In this document: positions 9,078 through 17,678 of the stretch, piece by piece
Layout of the letters: every line of letters starts with the position of its first letter
Numbering within the stretch: the stretch's first letter is position 1
From: Phycisphaera sp. TMED24
GTDB lineage: Bacteria > Planctomycetota > Phycisphaerae > Phycisphaerales > SM1A02
Direction: 5' to 3'
Assembly: GCA_002168105.2 (NCBI GenBank)
Contig: NHCD02000019.1
Location: 56,597-120,596 of the forward strand
Length of the DNA stretch: 64,000 nucleotides
Program-made: the position numbers and the translations under genes
Notes under the pieces: generated by a model
The model's database searches: none
Told to the model about the DNA's origin: nothing
The model's input: the letters and a program-made list of their open reading frames with translations, nothing else

Positions 9078-10415
9078 ATGATTCCACTCCTTTTTGCGGC
9101 GTTGACCGGTATCGAACTCCCAGCCATATTCAGCGATCACATGGTCTTGCAGCGTGATCAAGCCATTCCCGTTTGGGGGAGAGCCACGCCCGGAGAAGTG
9201 GTCACCGTACGGCTGGAGGGCTCTCCAGCCCGTCGGGATCGGGCCGATACCGATGGCCATTGGCGTGTTGATTTGCCCGCAGAACCAGCATCCACCAACC
9301 CGCGTGTTCTCCGAATCGAAGGCCGTTCGGTGCAGACCTTCAAAGACGTCTTGGTGGGTGAGGTTTGGATCTGCTCGGGCCAGTCCAACATGGAATGGAG
9401 CATCTTGCAATCCAAGGATGCCCAACTTGAGATCGAAGCCTCGGAGGATCCATGGTTGCGGCATATCAAAGTGAATCGAGCCACCGCCACAGAAGGCCAA
9501 TTCACTTTTGCAGGCGCATGGGAACTTTCGTCTCCGAAAGTGGCTGGCAACTGGACTGCCGTGGGCACGCACTTTGGGCGCAAACTACGCAGGGAGTTGG
9601 GCGTCCCCGTTGGTTTGATTAACACCACTTGGGGGGGGACACGAATTGAGCCTTGGTGTGACCCAAGCGCGCTCGCTCAGAAGCCCACATTTGCGGAACT
9701 CGTCGAATCGCGGCGGGCGGATCCCCAAGCCCCGGGCGCCCTGTTTGATGCCATGGTGCATCCACTGATTCCCTACGGAATGCGCGGCGCGGTGTGGTAC
9801 CAGGGTGAGTCGAACGCGGGCGAGCCTGAGCGCTACCGTGAGTTGCTGCCTCTGATGATTCGATCGTGGCGCGAAGCTTGGGGCCAAGGTGACTTCCCGT
9901 TTGGAGTGGTCCAGTTGGCACCCTTCGAGTCAAATGGTCGATGGGCGGAGCTTCGTGAGGCGCAGGACTTCGGTGCCCGAGCCGCGGGCAACGCTGGGTT
10001 GGTCGTACTTCTTGATGTTGGGAACCCCACAGACATTCACCCCGCCGACAAACAAACCGTGGGGCAACGTCTGGGTCGCTGGGCTTTGGCCGAGACGTAC
10101 GGGCGCAACATTTTGCCCAGTGGTCCCAAGGTGAGATCAGTCACGTTTACCGAGTCTTCCTGTGTGGTGCAACTGGACCACGCGGTCGGTTTGGGCACCA
10201 GGGACGGCACTGCCCCCGGTGAGTTTGAAGTGTCCATCGACAAGCGTTCTTGGCAGGCGGCCGAAGCCACCATTGCTGGGAATCAGATCACCATTTCGGG
10301 GAATGGCATTGTTGCCGTTCGCTACGCGTGGTCGGACGTGCCCGTAGACGCGAACGTCGTGAATGCTGATGGTTTGCCGATGGCACCATTTCGGCGGGCC
10401 AAATTTGAATGGTGA
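9078..10415 (+). CDS. Sialate O-acetylesterase-like SGNH hydrolase
   Basis: A 445-residue carbohydrate esterase. The start at 9078 (MIPLLFAALTGIELP) gives a short signal-like N-terminus; the tracked start at 8790 overlaps the MsrBA gene. An N-terminal beta domain (LPAIFSDHMVLQRDQAIPVWGRATPGE) typical of this family is followed by the nucleophile motif CSGQSNMEW at about residue 100, GAVWYQGESNA at about 240 and the Asp-His pair in NPTDIHPADK at about 320. The family removes O-acetyl groups from sialic acids or plant polysaccharides such as xylan; in a marine or soil planctomycete polysaccharide deacetylation is more likely, but this is inference. It opens a four-gene plus-strand run. Confidence 0.9.
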   Translation: MIPLLFAALTGIELPAIFSDHMVLQRDQAIPVWGRATPGEVVTVRLEGSPARRDRADTDGHWRVDLPAEPASTNPRVLRIEGRSVQTFKDVLVGEVWICSGQSNMEWSILQSKDAQLEIEASEDPWLRHIKVNRATATEGQFTFAGAWELSSPKVAGNWTAVGTHFGRKLRRELGVPVGLINTTWGGTRIEPWCDPSALAQKPTFAELVESRRADPQAPGALFDAMVHPLIPYGMRGAVWYQGESNAGEPERYRELLPLMIRSWREAWGQGDFPFGVVQLAPFESNGRWAELREAQDFGARAAGNAGLVVLLDVGNPTDIHPADKQTVGQRLGRWALAETYGRNILPSGPKVRSVTFTESSCVVQLDHAVGLGTRDGTAPGEFEVSIDKRSWQAAEATIAGNQITISGNGIVAVRYAWSDVPVDANVVNADGLPMAPFRRAKFEW

Positions 10416-10456
10416 ATTGATCCACGTGATCGCCAGAAATTGACGATCATTGGATT

Positions 10457-11422
10457 GTGAGTTTGCTGCCCCCAGTGACGGAAGGCTTCCATCGGCTGGC
10501 CCGAGCCCTTGGTGTCAATGGACCTCCGCCTCGCGGGGAGATGCTGCTTCCAGTCGGCTCGGCCCGTCTCCGCATCAAAATGTCTGAAGCCGAAAAGGGC
10601 CGCCCCGGAAAATTGTTGTTGGAGTGTGCGATTGCCCGTGAAGCGATTCACCAGGACCAGGCGCTTCGGGCGTGTGTTCTGCGCAATATGTCGACGGCAC
10701 TGACCCGGTGGGTATACCTCAACCAGCGTCAAACCATTGTTCTTCGGGCGTCGATTCCGGTGCCTTCCCATCGCGATCTGGTGTGGTCTGTTCCGTTGGC
10801 CGCAACCGCCGCAACTTTGATGGCTCGTGAGGCTGCAACAGAAGGTGCGGCAGTCGCTCAGGACGCGGGTGGTTTGTCATCGACGCCCTATGACCCCACG
10901 GGAACCTTGCCCAAGTTGGCCTCATTGCTGGCCAACGCACCATGGGAGCCCAACACGAGGACACTGCAAAGATGGTCGGAAGGGCTTCACGCTCTTTCGG
11001 TGGCACCCTCGGAGCATGGCCTGTCTGCGGAATATCCTTTCGCGCCGATTTCTTCTTCCGTGAAGACGCAACTTCATGGATTGACGGCCACGCCTGGTGT
11101 GGCCAACATTCGTTTGGCAATTCATGCCACCCACCCTCTGGCTGGACCTGGCGTTCTGGTCGTATCTACGGTGCCCGTTCACCATGAACACAAAGTCTTG
11201 GCGGCCCGCATCCTGAATGAACTCAATCGCCTTGAATGCAAGCGATCGGTCAAGACCATCAGCGCGGGGGCGTGGTGCCTTGAGCCGCAAGAGAAGAGGT
11301 TTGCCCATGTCAGCTTCTGGCCTGCCGCTCGCGTGGATTCGTCGGTGGTTCCAGACCTTTTGTCGAGAGAAGAGTCAAGGATCCGTTGGGTGCACAGGAT
11401 GTTGGTGGCGATGGCTGGTTGA
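10457..11422 (+). CDS. Hypothetical protein, possibly YbjN/secretion-chaperone-like
   Basis: A 321-residue protein starting at GTG (10457), with no signal peptide or membrane segment. The first ~120 residues (IKMSEAEKGRPGKLLLECAIA, then LNQRQTIVLRASIPVP) have the alternating strand-helix pattern seen in YbjN or type III chaperone-like folds, and the segment ending HKVLAARILNELNRLECKRSV looks like a second copy of that type. This resemblance is weak and by eye. It follows the esterase by about 40 bp and precedes the secreted hydrolase by 22 bp, so it is probably co-transcribed. Confidence 0.6.
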   Translation: MSLLPPVTEGFHRLARALGVNGPPPRGEMLLPVGSARLRIKMSEAEKGRPGKLLLECAIAREAIHQDQALRACVLRNMSTALTRWVYLNQRQTIVLRASIPVPSHRDLVWSVPLAATAATLMAREAATEGAAVAQDAGGLSSTPYDPTGTLPKLASLLANAPWEPNTRTLQRWSEGLHALSVAPSEHGLSAEYPFAPISSSVKTQLHGLTATPGVANIRLAIHATHPLAGPGVLVVSTVPVHHEHKVLAARILNELNRLECKRSVKTISAGAWCLEPQEKRFAHVSFWPAARVDSSVVPDLLSREESRIRWVHRMLVAMAG

Positions 11423-11444
11423 ACCCTCCGGTTAGACTGAACGA

Positions 11445-12689
11445 ATGCTAAATTTGCTTTTGCTCTCTTTGTGTCTGGTCGCCGCTCCCGAGTGGGAGGC
11501 TTTTTCTTCTTCGGCCACCCCGGGAGGGCGAAGCATTGGTTGTCAACTCCTTCGTCCCTCCGATGCAACTGAGCCAAAGCCTTTGTTGGTGATTTTGCAT
11601 GGCTCGGGGGAGCGCGGGTATGACAACAAACTGCAGTTGAAATTTTTGCCCCAACTGATGGCGTCTCCAAAGCGCCGTGCGGACTTCCCGTGCTACGTAT
11701 TGGTCCCCCAGTGTCCACCCAACGAAATGTGGAGTGTGCTTTCTCGTACTCGAGGCATTGCCGCTCCCTTTGGTGATGCGGCCGAGGACAGCATGCGCTC
11801 TGTCGAATCTGCCATTCTTCATTTGCTCGAAACGGAAAACATTGATGCCTCTCGTATGTATGTGTGCGGACTCTCCATGGGAGGATTTGGCACGTGGGAC
11901 CTGATTTGGCGGAGGCCCGAATGGTTTGCTGCGGCAGGACCCATCTGCGGTGGCGCCAATCCGCAACATGCTCCCAAATACGTTGGCCGATCCATCTGGA
12001 ATTGGCACGGTGATGCGGACAATGCAGTGTCCGTGGAGCTGTCGGACCAGATTCTTTCCGCCATTCGAAACTGGGGAGGGTCGCCCAAAGAAACCCGTTT
12101 GCCAGGGGTAGGGCACAACTCATGGAATCAGGCCCACGCCGATGGTCAACTTGTGGACTGGCTCTTCACCCATCGGTTTGACCCACTCGACTCTGCGCGA
12201 GGTGGGGAGTTGATGTTGAAGACGGTCCTGGATCGACTGCCACCCGAAAAGAAGATCACCATCGTCGACAAAGCAGGCTCCTTGATGAGGCCAGTCCTGA
12301 AGCGTCTTGGTGCGTATGACAAGATTGACGTTGTGGACCGGGCCCCCGCGTCAGGGGATGTGGTTCTGCTGGCTCCGAGGGGAAACCTGCAAGACCTTCC
12401 AAGGGTTCGCAGTGAAATGGCAAACGCAAATATCCAGTTGATGTTGGTTACTGCTCCAAGGTTTACGAGCGAACCGGAAACGTACGAGCAGCGCTACTGG
12501 ACTATGAAACAGCTTGCCCGGATGCAAGTAATTCCATTTGCCGACGTCCGACGGTCGGCTGACAGTGCTGCACCTGTGTGGAGTCGAATGGGTCATGACA
12601 TTGTGGCCAATGGGGTTCTTACGGAAGCGGGAGCGTCGCTGGCGTTCCGCACGGTGGCCGAAAAATTGGCTGAAGTGTTGAAAAAGTGA
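11445..12689 (+). CDS. Secreted alpha/beta-hydrolase esterase with C-terminal extra domain
   Basis: A 414-residue protein with a signal peptide (MLNLLLLSLCLVAAPEW). Residues about 20-235 form a phospholipase/carboxylesterase or LpqC-like alpha/beta-hydrolase: LLVILHGSGERGYDN (oxyanion loop), nucleophile elbow GLSMGGFGTWD near residue 145, an acid in WHGDADNAVS and the catalytic His in GVGHNSWNQ. Such enzymes act on feruloyl or acetyl esters. The remaining ~170 residues (DVVLLAPRGN, then MGHDIVANGVLTEAGASLAF) resemble an SGNH-hydrolase C-terminal block but lack a visible GDS block, and the usual His near the end reads Leu. It overlaps the downstream methyltransferase by 4 nt (GTGA). Confidence 0.85.
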   Translation: MLNLLLLSLCLVAAPEWEAFSSSATPGGRSIGCQLLRPSDATEPKPLLVILHGSGERGYDNKLQLKFLPQLMASPKRRADFPCYVLVPQCPPNEMWSVLSRTRGIAAPFGDAAEDSMRSVESAILHLLETENIDASRMYVCGLSMGGFGTWDLIWRRPEWFAAAGPICGGANPQHAPKYVGRSIWNWHGDADNAVSVELSDQILSAIRNWGGSPKETRLPGVGHNSWNQAHADGQLVDWLFTHRFDPLDSARGGELMLKTVLDRLPPEKKITIVDKAGSLMRPVLKRLGAYDKIDVVDRAPASGDVVLLAPRGNLQDLPRVRSEMANANIQLMLVTAPRFTSEPETYEQRYWTMKQLARMQVIPFADVRRSADSAAPVWSRMGHDIVANGVLTEAGASLAFRTVAEKLAEVLKK

Positions 12690-13477
12690 CCGACGAAAAG
12701 ATTCCATTCCGTCGCAGCAAGCCGCCTCAGCGCATCCAAACCACGACGCTTTGGGAATATCCCTCTCAACATTATTTGGCTGACAAGCCGGGCTACCAGG
12801 GACGCCGTGACGAGCAAGGGGACAAAGAATACGAAGGGGCAACGCCCAGTTGGGTCATCTGGCAATTGCTGCAGCGTTACACCCGGACCGGTGATGTCGT
12901 GGTTGACCCTATGTGCGGAGGAGGAACCACTCTTGACGTGTGCCATGATTTGGAACGCGAAGGTGTGGGCTTTGATCTTGGTCCAACTCGGCCCGATATC
13001 ACCGCGGCCGACGCACGCCGTCTTCCGATGCCTGATGCTTCGGCGGACTTCGTTTTTATGGATCCTCCCTATTCAACGCACATCCGTTACACAGAACAAC
13101 CAGAATGCATTGGGACTCTGGATGCGGCTGGCGAAGATGGGGGCGAGGCGTATTACGAGTCCATGACTCAGGTCATTTCCGAGAGTGCTCGCATTCTTCG
13201 CAACCGCCGGTACATGGCGTTGTATGTCAGCGACTCATGGCGGAAGCGCAAAGGTGCCAAGGGAGGCGGCAATGGCACATTCATGCCAATTGGCTTTGAG
13301 TTGTTTGCCATCATGACTCGGTTTTTCAAGCCAGTGGACATCATCGCCGTCGCTCGTGGCAATCGAAAATTGGGACGAGGCAACTGGCACAAGTCGGCCG
13401 AAGAGGGGAACTACTTCCTCCGCGGCTTCAACTATCTCTTCATCATGAAGAAACACATTGATGATGCACGGCGCTGA
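12686..13477 (+). CDS. DNA methyltransferase, N4/N6 type (orphan)
   Basis: A 263-residue amino-methyltransferase. The AdoMet motif I is DPMCGGGTTLD at about residue 74 and the catalytic motif IV is DPPY at about residue 128. Conserved blocks WEYPSQHY, PSWVIWQLLQRYT, YMALYVSDSW, FMPIGFELFAI and RGNWHKSAEEGNYFLRGFNYLFIMKK match a family of short, apparently stand-alone methylases I recognise by pattern. The start is GTG at 12686, inside the GTGA overlap with the esterase gene, which implies translational coupling. No restriction endonuclease or specificity subunit is nearby. A tRNA or rRNA substrate cannot be excluded. Confidence 0.85.
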   Translation: MTDEKIPFRRSKPPQRIQTTTLWEYPSQHYLADKPGYQGRRDEQGDKEYEGATPSWVIWQLLQRYTRTGDVVVDPMCGGGTTLDVCHDLEREGVGFDLGPTRPDITAADARRLPMPDASADFVFMDPPYSTHIRYTEQPECIGTLDAAGEDGGEAYYESMTQVISESARILRNRRYMALYVSDSWRKRKGAKGGGNGTFMPIGFELFAIMTRFFKPVDIIAVARGNRKLGRGNWHKSAEEGNYFLRGFNYLFIMKKHIDDARR

Positions 13478-13489
13478 TCGGACTGCAGA

Positions 13490-14635
13490 TCAGTCGGCCA
13501 AAATGTCCCGACCCTTGATGCCTTGTGTGGTCAACACATGGAAGCTGGTGTCGGCGAAGTCATAACCAGCACCAATGTTGTATCCATCAAGGCCCCAAGG
13601 GGTGGATCGACACCACAAGCCAACTCCGCTTTGGGCTTGAACCCGGCCATCGGCCCGCTCGGCCTTGCGTGTGCCTACGGTTTCGGTGTGGCCGTCATAG
13701 AACAATGTCGCGGGATTCGACTCCCAGCAGTGGTTGAAGTAGTACGGCTCGCACCCGCCATAGGTGCCGCTGGTGTAACTCGGGTTGCATTCGGCCCGTC
13801 GGGCTTGGAGCCAGTGGTGTTCGAGCATGTGCGTTTTCAGCGCGGGGTATTTGGCTTGCCCCAGTGAGGGTGAACGGAAGGACCCTGGTCCGCCGGTTGT
13901 CCAAGGATCACGCCAAGAGCCATCTTTGGGAAAGACGTTTGGTGCGAACATTGCTGCGGGACTCATCACATAGCTCGTCCAGTAGGGGATCGCTCCGTAC
14001 GGCGGGATAGGGGGATTCTGGCAGTACTCCCCTGGATCTTTGAAGCACCCGGTCCCTTCGACGATGTCCAGTACCACGGTGTCTTTGGGTGCGTAGAAAG
14101 TAGGGTCATAAAACTTGCCGCCAACGTACTGCGCGAAAAGGTTGCAGTTTGAGATACGCCAAGACCCAAAATAGGGGATGGGGTACCCGAAGCAGATGGG
14201 TTGGATCATGGCGTAATTGCCACCGAATTGACTGTTGGGTTCCTGGAAGTACCGGAACATCCGGTAGGTGCCGTTCAAACTGCCATCGCTGTTGCGTTCG
14301 TATCCAAACCCAAGCGTCACCGGGGGGTGGTTGCTTGGGGAATCCCGCCCGCCGGGGAGTGAGCCGTGGGCTTGGTAGTACCCAACGATGGCCGCGGCGA
14401 CGTTGTTGCCGTACTGGGAAATGTTGTCATCGATGTAGGTGAGTTGACGGTCGTTCCATTCCGCTGCATACGCGGCATGGGCTTTCCCCAACTGAGACAG
14501 GTTGGTCAGAGATTGAGTGAGTTTGGCTTGGTCTCTCGCTTTGCCAATCGCCGGTAGCAAAATGGAGACCAGAAGGGCAATGATGGCAATCACAACCAGC
14601 AACTCAACAATGGTGAATCCACGCTTCCGGGACAT
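13490..14635 (-). CDS. Type II secretion/pseudopilin-like protein with prepilin N-terminus
   Basis: A 381-residue protein. The start at 14635 ([13 protein letters not shown]) is chosen over the longer tracked start because GAGGAGG sits just upstream. The N-terminus is a class III prepilin signal ([36 protein letters not shown]): prepilin peptidase would cleave after Gly and methylate Phe. The rest is a large globular domain rich in aromatic residues, Gly, Cys and Asn ([32 protein letters not shown]), ending with [14 protein letters not shown]. Planctomycetes encode many such proteins, often in multiple copies; they may be extracellular or envelope proteins exported by a type II-like machine. 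It is convergent with the methyltransferase gene. Confidence 0.9.
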   Translation of the reverse strand: MSRKRGFTIVELLVVIAIIALLVSILLPAIGKARDQAKLTQSLTNLSQLGKAHAAYAAEWNDRQLTYIDDNISQYGNNVAAAIVGYYQAHGSLPGGRDSPSNHPPVTLGFGYERNSDGSLNGTYRMFRYFQEPNSQFGGNYAMIQPICFGYPIPYFGSWRISNCNLFAQYVGGKFYDPTFYAPKDTVVLDIVEGTGCFKDPGEYCQNPPIPPYGAIPYWTSYVMSPAAMFAPNVFPKDGSWRDPWTTGGPGSFRSPSLGQAKYPALKTHMLEHHWLQARRAECNPSYTSGTYGGCEPYYFNHCWESNPATLFYDGHTETVGTRKAERADGRVQAQSGVGLWCRSTPWGLDGYNIGAGYDFADTSFHVLTTQGIKGRDILAD

Positions 14636-14802
14636 GCCATCCTCCTCTTGATTGACACTGTCACCGTAAGGACGGCGTGCGTATTTGCCAACCCCTAAAT
14701 CATCAATGCGACAGCCCTTGGCCATCATTCAGTTGGCCAGAGACGCTCAAGATTGCAAAAGATCCTTGTTTGGATCCAGGTTGGGAAAGCGTGGGCCTTC
14801 GG

Positions 14803-15672
14803 TCAGTCGAGTGCGATGCGGCCGAAGAAGAAGCCAATGGCTCCGACAACCAACGCTCCACCGGCAATTCCGCCCGCTACAACCACGCCACCAGCTTCGG
14901 CGATCGAAGTCACCAAGCCAGGAGTGATTCCCGTGACGGAAGCGACAGCAATCCAAAGCACCACACCCAAGGCCAGCAGCACGACCACGGAAATGCCGAT
15001 CGCCAGTCCAGACCCGCCACCATCCTGAACTTCAGGTTCTGCCGAGGCAAGAGGTGTTGCCATTGGGGCTGCGGCGACGACCGGGGCGACGGAACTTGCG
15101 GCATCAAACAGGCCAGTGGCTCCAGCCGGCATGTCAGCATCGTTGTCGTCGTTGAAGGCTTCATCCAGCAGTTCCGCACCGAGGGCAGTGTCGTCTGAGT
15201 CTGCAGTCAGGTCCAACAGGCCGGAACCGGATCCAACGGCTTCGAGCGAAAGGTCATCGCCAATCGCATCACCAATTTGGGTGGCTTCCGGGTCGTCGTC
15301 TACCCAGTCTTCCAGACTGGCACCAGTTCCACCGGCAGTCCCACCTGCGGGCGCCGCTGTATCGAACATTGAAACGCCGGTGCTTTCCGAAGTGTCGGAC
15401 AGTCCAAGTCCTGTGCCGGTGTCGGCCAGTCCCAAACCAAAGCCCGATTGCCCTGAAGTGTCGTCCAGACCAAGACCCCCGAGGGCATCATCGAGATCAC
15501 CAACGTTGTCGTTGCTTCCGGCCAACACGTCAATATCGGCTGCGGCAAATTTCAGGTCTTCACCGTCCCGGATTTCTTCCAGTTGCCCCGAGGCAACGAG
15601 GGCTTTGACTTCCTCCTCGGTCTTGCCGAGTTTGGAGCAGGCTTCTTGGAGGCTGTAGAACATGTCGGCCAT
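14803..15672 (-). CDS. Helix-turn-helix/membrane protein, planctomycete type
   Basis: A 289-residue protein; the start at 15672 (MADMFYSLQEACSKLG) has AGGAG about 10 nt upstream. Residues 1-50 form an excisionase-like winged-helix unit (FYSLQEACSKLGKTEEEVKALVASGQLEEIRDGEDLKF). Residues about 50-190 are an acidic, Gly/Asp/Thr-rich disordered linker with recurrent GLGLxDT units. The C-terminus holds two membrane helices (IGISVVVLLALGVVLWIAVASV and GVVVAGGIAGGALVVGAIGFFFG). This suggests a membrane-tethered DNA-binding or signalling protein, but no ligand or target is known. Confidence 0.82.
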   Translation of the reverse strand: MADMFYSLQEACSKLGKTEEEVKALVASGQLEEIRDGEDLKFAAADIDVLAGSNDNVGDLDDALGGLGLDDTSGQSGFGLGLADTGTGLGLSDTSESTGVSMFDTAAPAGGTAGGTGASLEDWVDDDPEATQIGDAIGDDLSLEAVGSGSGLLDLTADSDDTALGAELLDEAFNDDNDADMPAGATGLFDAASSVAPVVAAAPMATPLASAEPEVQDGGGSGLAIGISVVVLLALGVVLWIAVASVTGITPGLVTSIAEAGGVVVAGGIAGGALVVGAIGFFFGRIALD

Positions 15673-15754
15673 GGTGAAAATCTCCTGACGGTGCCGTTCG
15701 AATGGAACAGAATACCACTCCCCGGGACAATTGCCCTGTTCTGACGGCTGAAAA

Positions 15755-16486
15755 TCACGCTCTTGAGGCGACCAAAAGAGGGCCGCCTCCGGGAATGCGG
15801 TCAAATCTGACCGTCCAGGAGGGGGGAGGAAACTGGGCGATCCACCAGTCTCGCCTCACGGGCTGAATCAAATGGGTGTCGCGATGCACCACAGGGCTTG
15901 CCGGCCCGCCTCGGTGAAATTTGAATTCGATGGCGAGCGTTTGATCTTTGAGGGTGGCCATGGCCCGTCGCATCCACCATTGTCCGTCTGCGGCCCGCCA
16001 CCTGGTCCAAATGGCCCTAGGGGCGTCCATGGTGTCAGGGTCTGGGCCGAGCTCGATCGCCAGGGTGCCACCCTGGGTTACTCGAGATTGCAGGGCCATG
16101 ACAGCCTGCTGACGTGCCTCATCATCCAAGACGTACTGAAGCGCGGCGAAAAGCGCCAAAACCGATTGGAAAGACCCGGCTGGAGGTTCGGCGAAGGTGC
16201 CGATCAGGTACCGAAGCCCGGGTTGTGATCGTTGGGCGGCATGCTTTACCAATCCCGAATCGTGGTCAAACCCTGTCCGTTCGATTTCGCGTGGCCATGC
16301 CGCAAGAACCGCACCCGTGCCGCAGCCGGCATCCAGAACCTGCGCAGGTTCACCCAGGCATTGGTCCAAGTGCTTGGCGATGGTGGTTGGGCACCGGCCT
16401 TTGGCCAGATACAACCCATCGGACAACTCAGCCCATGTGGCATGCGCAGACAGTTGTTTGCTCATGGGAGTATCGTCGCAGGTCAT
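15755..16486 (-). CDS. Class I SAM-dependent methyltransferase
   Basis: A 243-residue Rossmann-fold methyltransferase. Motif I is VLDAGCGTGAVLA at about residue 50, and a later strand (GGTLAIELGPDPDTM) is consistent with the family; the substrate is not indicated. The ATG at 16486 overlaps the start of the divergent epimerase gene inside a TCATGA palindrome, and a weak GAAGG lies upstream. An internal Met (16465, MSKQLSAH) is an alternative that would separate the two genes. It is followed after 82 bp by the HTH/membrane protein gene in the same direction. Confidence 0.82.
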   Translation of the reverse strand: MTCDDTPMSKQLSAHATWAELSDGLYLAKGRCPTTIAKHLDQCLGEPAQVLDAGCGTGAVLAAWPREIERTGFDHDSGLVKHAAQRSQPGLRYLIGTFAEPPAGSFQSVLALFAALQYVLDDEARQQAVMALQSRVTQGGTLAIELGPDPDTMDAPRAIWTRWRAADGQWWMRRAMATLKDQTLAIEFKFHRGGPASPVVHRDTHLIQPVRRDWWIAQFPPPSWTVRFDRIPGGGPLLVASRA

Positions 16487-17678
16487 GACCCTTCGTGTGG
16501 CTGTTGTGACTTCTTCTCGGGCGGATTGGAGCCATCTCCGTCGTCCGGTCGCCGCTTTTCATGCTCATCCAGAATTGGATCCCATTTTGGTGGCCACGGC
16601 CGCAATGGTGGACCATGAATACGGCGCGGCCATCGCCGAAGTTGAAGGAGAAGGCTTCGAGGTGCCACATCGCATTCCTTGCTTGGGTGGGGACCGCGAT
16701 GTGGACATGGCGGCTTCCGGCGGCCGTGCCCAACTGGGCTTCGCGCAGTGCTTCGCCAAAATGCGCCCCGACGTTGCCTTGGTCACGGCCGATCGTTTTG
16801 AAATGCTTGCGCCCGCCATTGCGGCCATGACCATGCGTATCCCCATTGCTCATGTTGAAGGCGGCGAAGCGAGTTTGGGAGTGATCGATCACGCGATTCG
16901 CAACGCGTTGACTCAGCTTGCTTCAATCCACATGGTCACCACGACCGAAGCGGCCCATCGGTTGCGTCGGATGGGCGAAGAACCGTGGCGGATCCATAAA
17001 GTGGGCGCGGCGTCCTTGGATACGTTTGTGCACGATCCGGACGTCGGAGACGAAGCGGTTTTTCAGGCGGTGGGGCAGCCTGTCGACGCGTCGACCATCT
17101 TGGTGGCCGTGCACCCGGTCACCTTGGATGAGGATCCCATCGCCCAGGGACGTGCGGTGTTCACCGCGCTGGAAAATATTGACGCACCGATGGTGGTGTG
17201 CTTCCCCAACGCCGATGCAGGAGGGCGTGCTTTGCGTGAAGTCGGGGCTTCGTTCTGTGCGGAACGTCCCAACGCCACCCAAGTCGTCAACCTTCCCCCA
17301 AGAATCTGGTGGGGTTGCCTGCGCCGCGCTTCGGTTTTGGTGGGCAACTCCAGCAGTGGCGTTATGGAAAGCACCACCGCCGGACTTCCCGCCATCGACA
17401 TTGGCGACCGACAGGAGGGTCGAGAACGCGGAGCCAACGTCTTGTCTGTTCCGGCAGATCCTTCGGCCATCCGGACCGCCTTGTCAACAGCTCAATCAGA
17501 CTCTTTCAGAGCGTTCTCAAAAGAAGCGAAAAGTCTGTACGGCGATGGCACTGCCGCCATGAAGATGGCCCAGATTCTGGCGGATCTTCCGGATCGCAAC
17601 ACGCTCTTGAAAAAGCCCGTGATCCCTTTGTTGGACGAAGTTGGCGACGTTTTTAATCCGACCGTCGGCGGCGATTGA
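16485..17678 (+). CDS. UDP-N-acetylglucosamine 2-epimerase (hydrolysing), NeuC-like
   Basis: A 397-residue GT-B-fold enzyme of the WecB/NeuC group. The start at 16485 (MTLRVAVVTSSRADW) aligns with the NeuC N-terminus; the tracked start at 16197 would run through the divergent gene. Motifs include TADRFEMLAPAIAAM, AHVEGGEASLGVIDHAIRNAL and GNSSSGVMES, matching the hydrolysing epimerases that make ManNAc-type sugars from UDP-HexNAc for nonulosonic acids, as well as LegG-type relatives. No other nonulosonate gene is adjacent. The 3' end overlaps the convergent DNA methyltransferase by 26 bp. Confidence 0.85.
   Translation: MTLRVAVVTSSRADWSHLRRPVAAFHAHPELDPILVATAAMVDHEYGAAIAEVEGEGFEVPHRIPCLGGDRDVDMAASGGRAQLGFAQCFAKMRPDVALVTADRFEMLAPAIAAMTMRIPIAHVEGGEASLGVIDHAIRNALTQLASIHMVTTTEAAHRLRRMGEEPWRIHKVGAASLDTFVHDPDVGDEAVFQAVGQPVDASTILVAVHPVTLDEDPIAQGRAVFTALENIDAPMVVCFPNADAGGRALREVGASFCAERPNATQVVNLPPRIWWGCLRRASVLVGNSSSGVMESTTAGLPAIDIGDRQEGRERGANVLSVPADPSAIRTALSTAQSDSFRAFSKEAKSLYGDGTAAMKMAQILADLPDRNTLLKKPVIPLLDEVGDVFNPTVGGD

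Noticed and set aside
9078-17678. A sialic acid pathway linking sialate O-acetylesterase and the NeuC-like epimerase
   Set aside because: They are 6 kb apart with unrelated genes between and no NeuB, NeuA or other nonulosonate gene; the esterase family also acts on plant polysaccharides.
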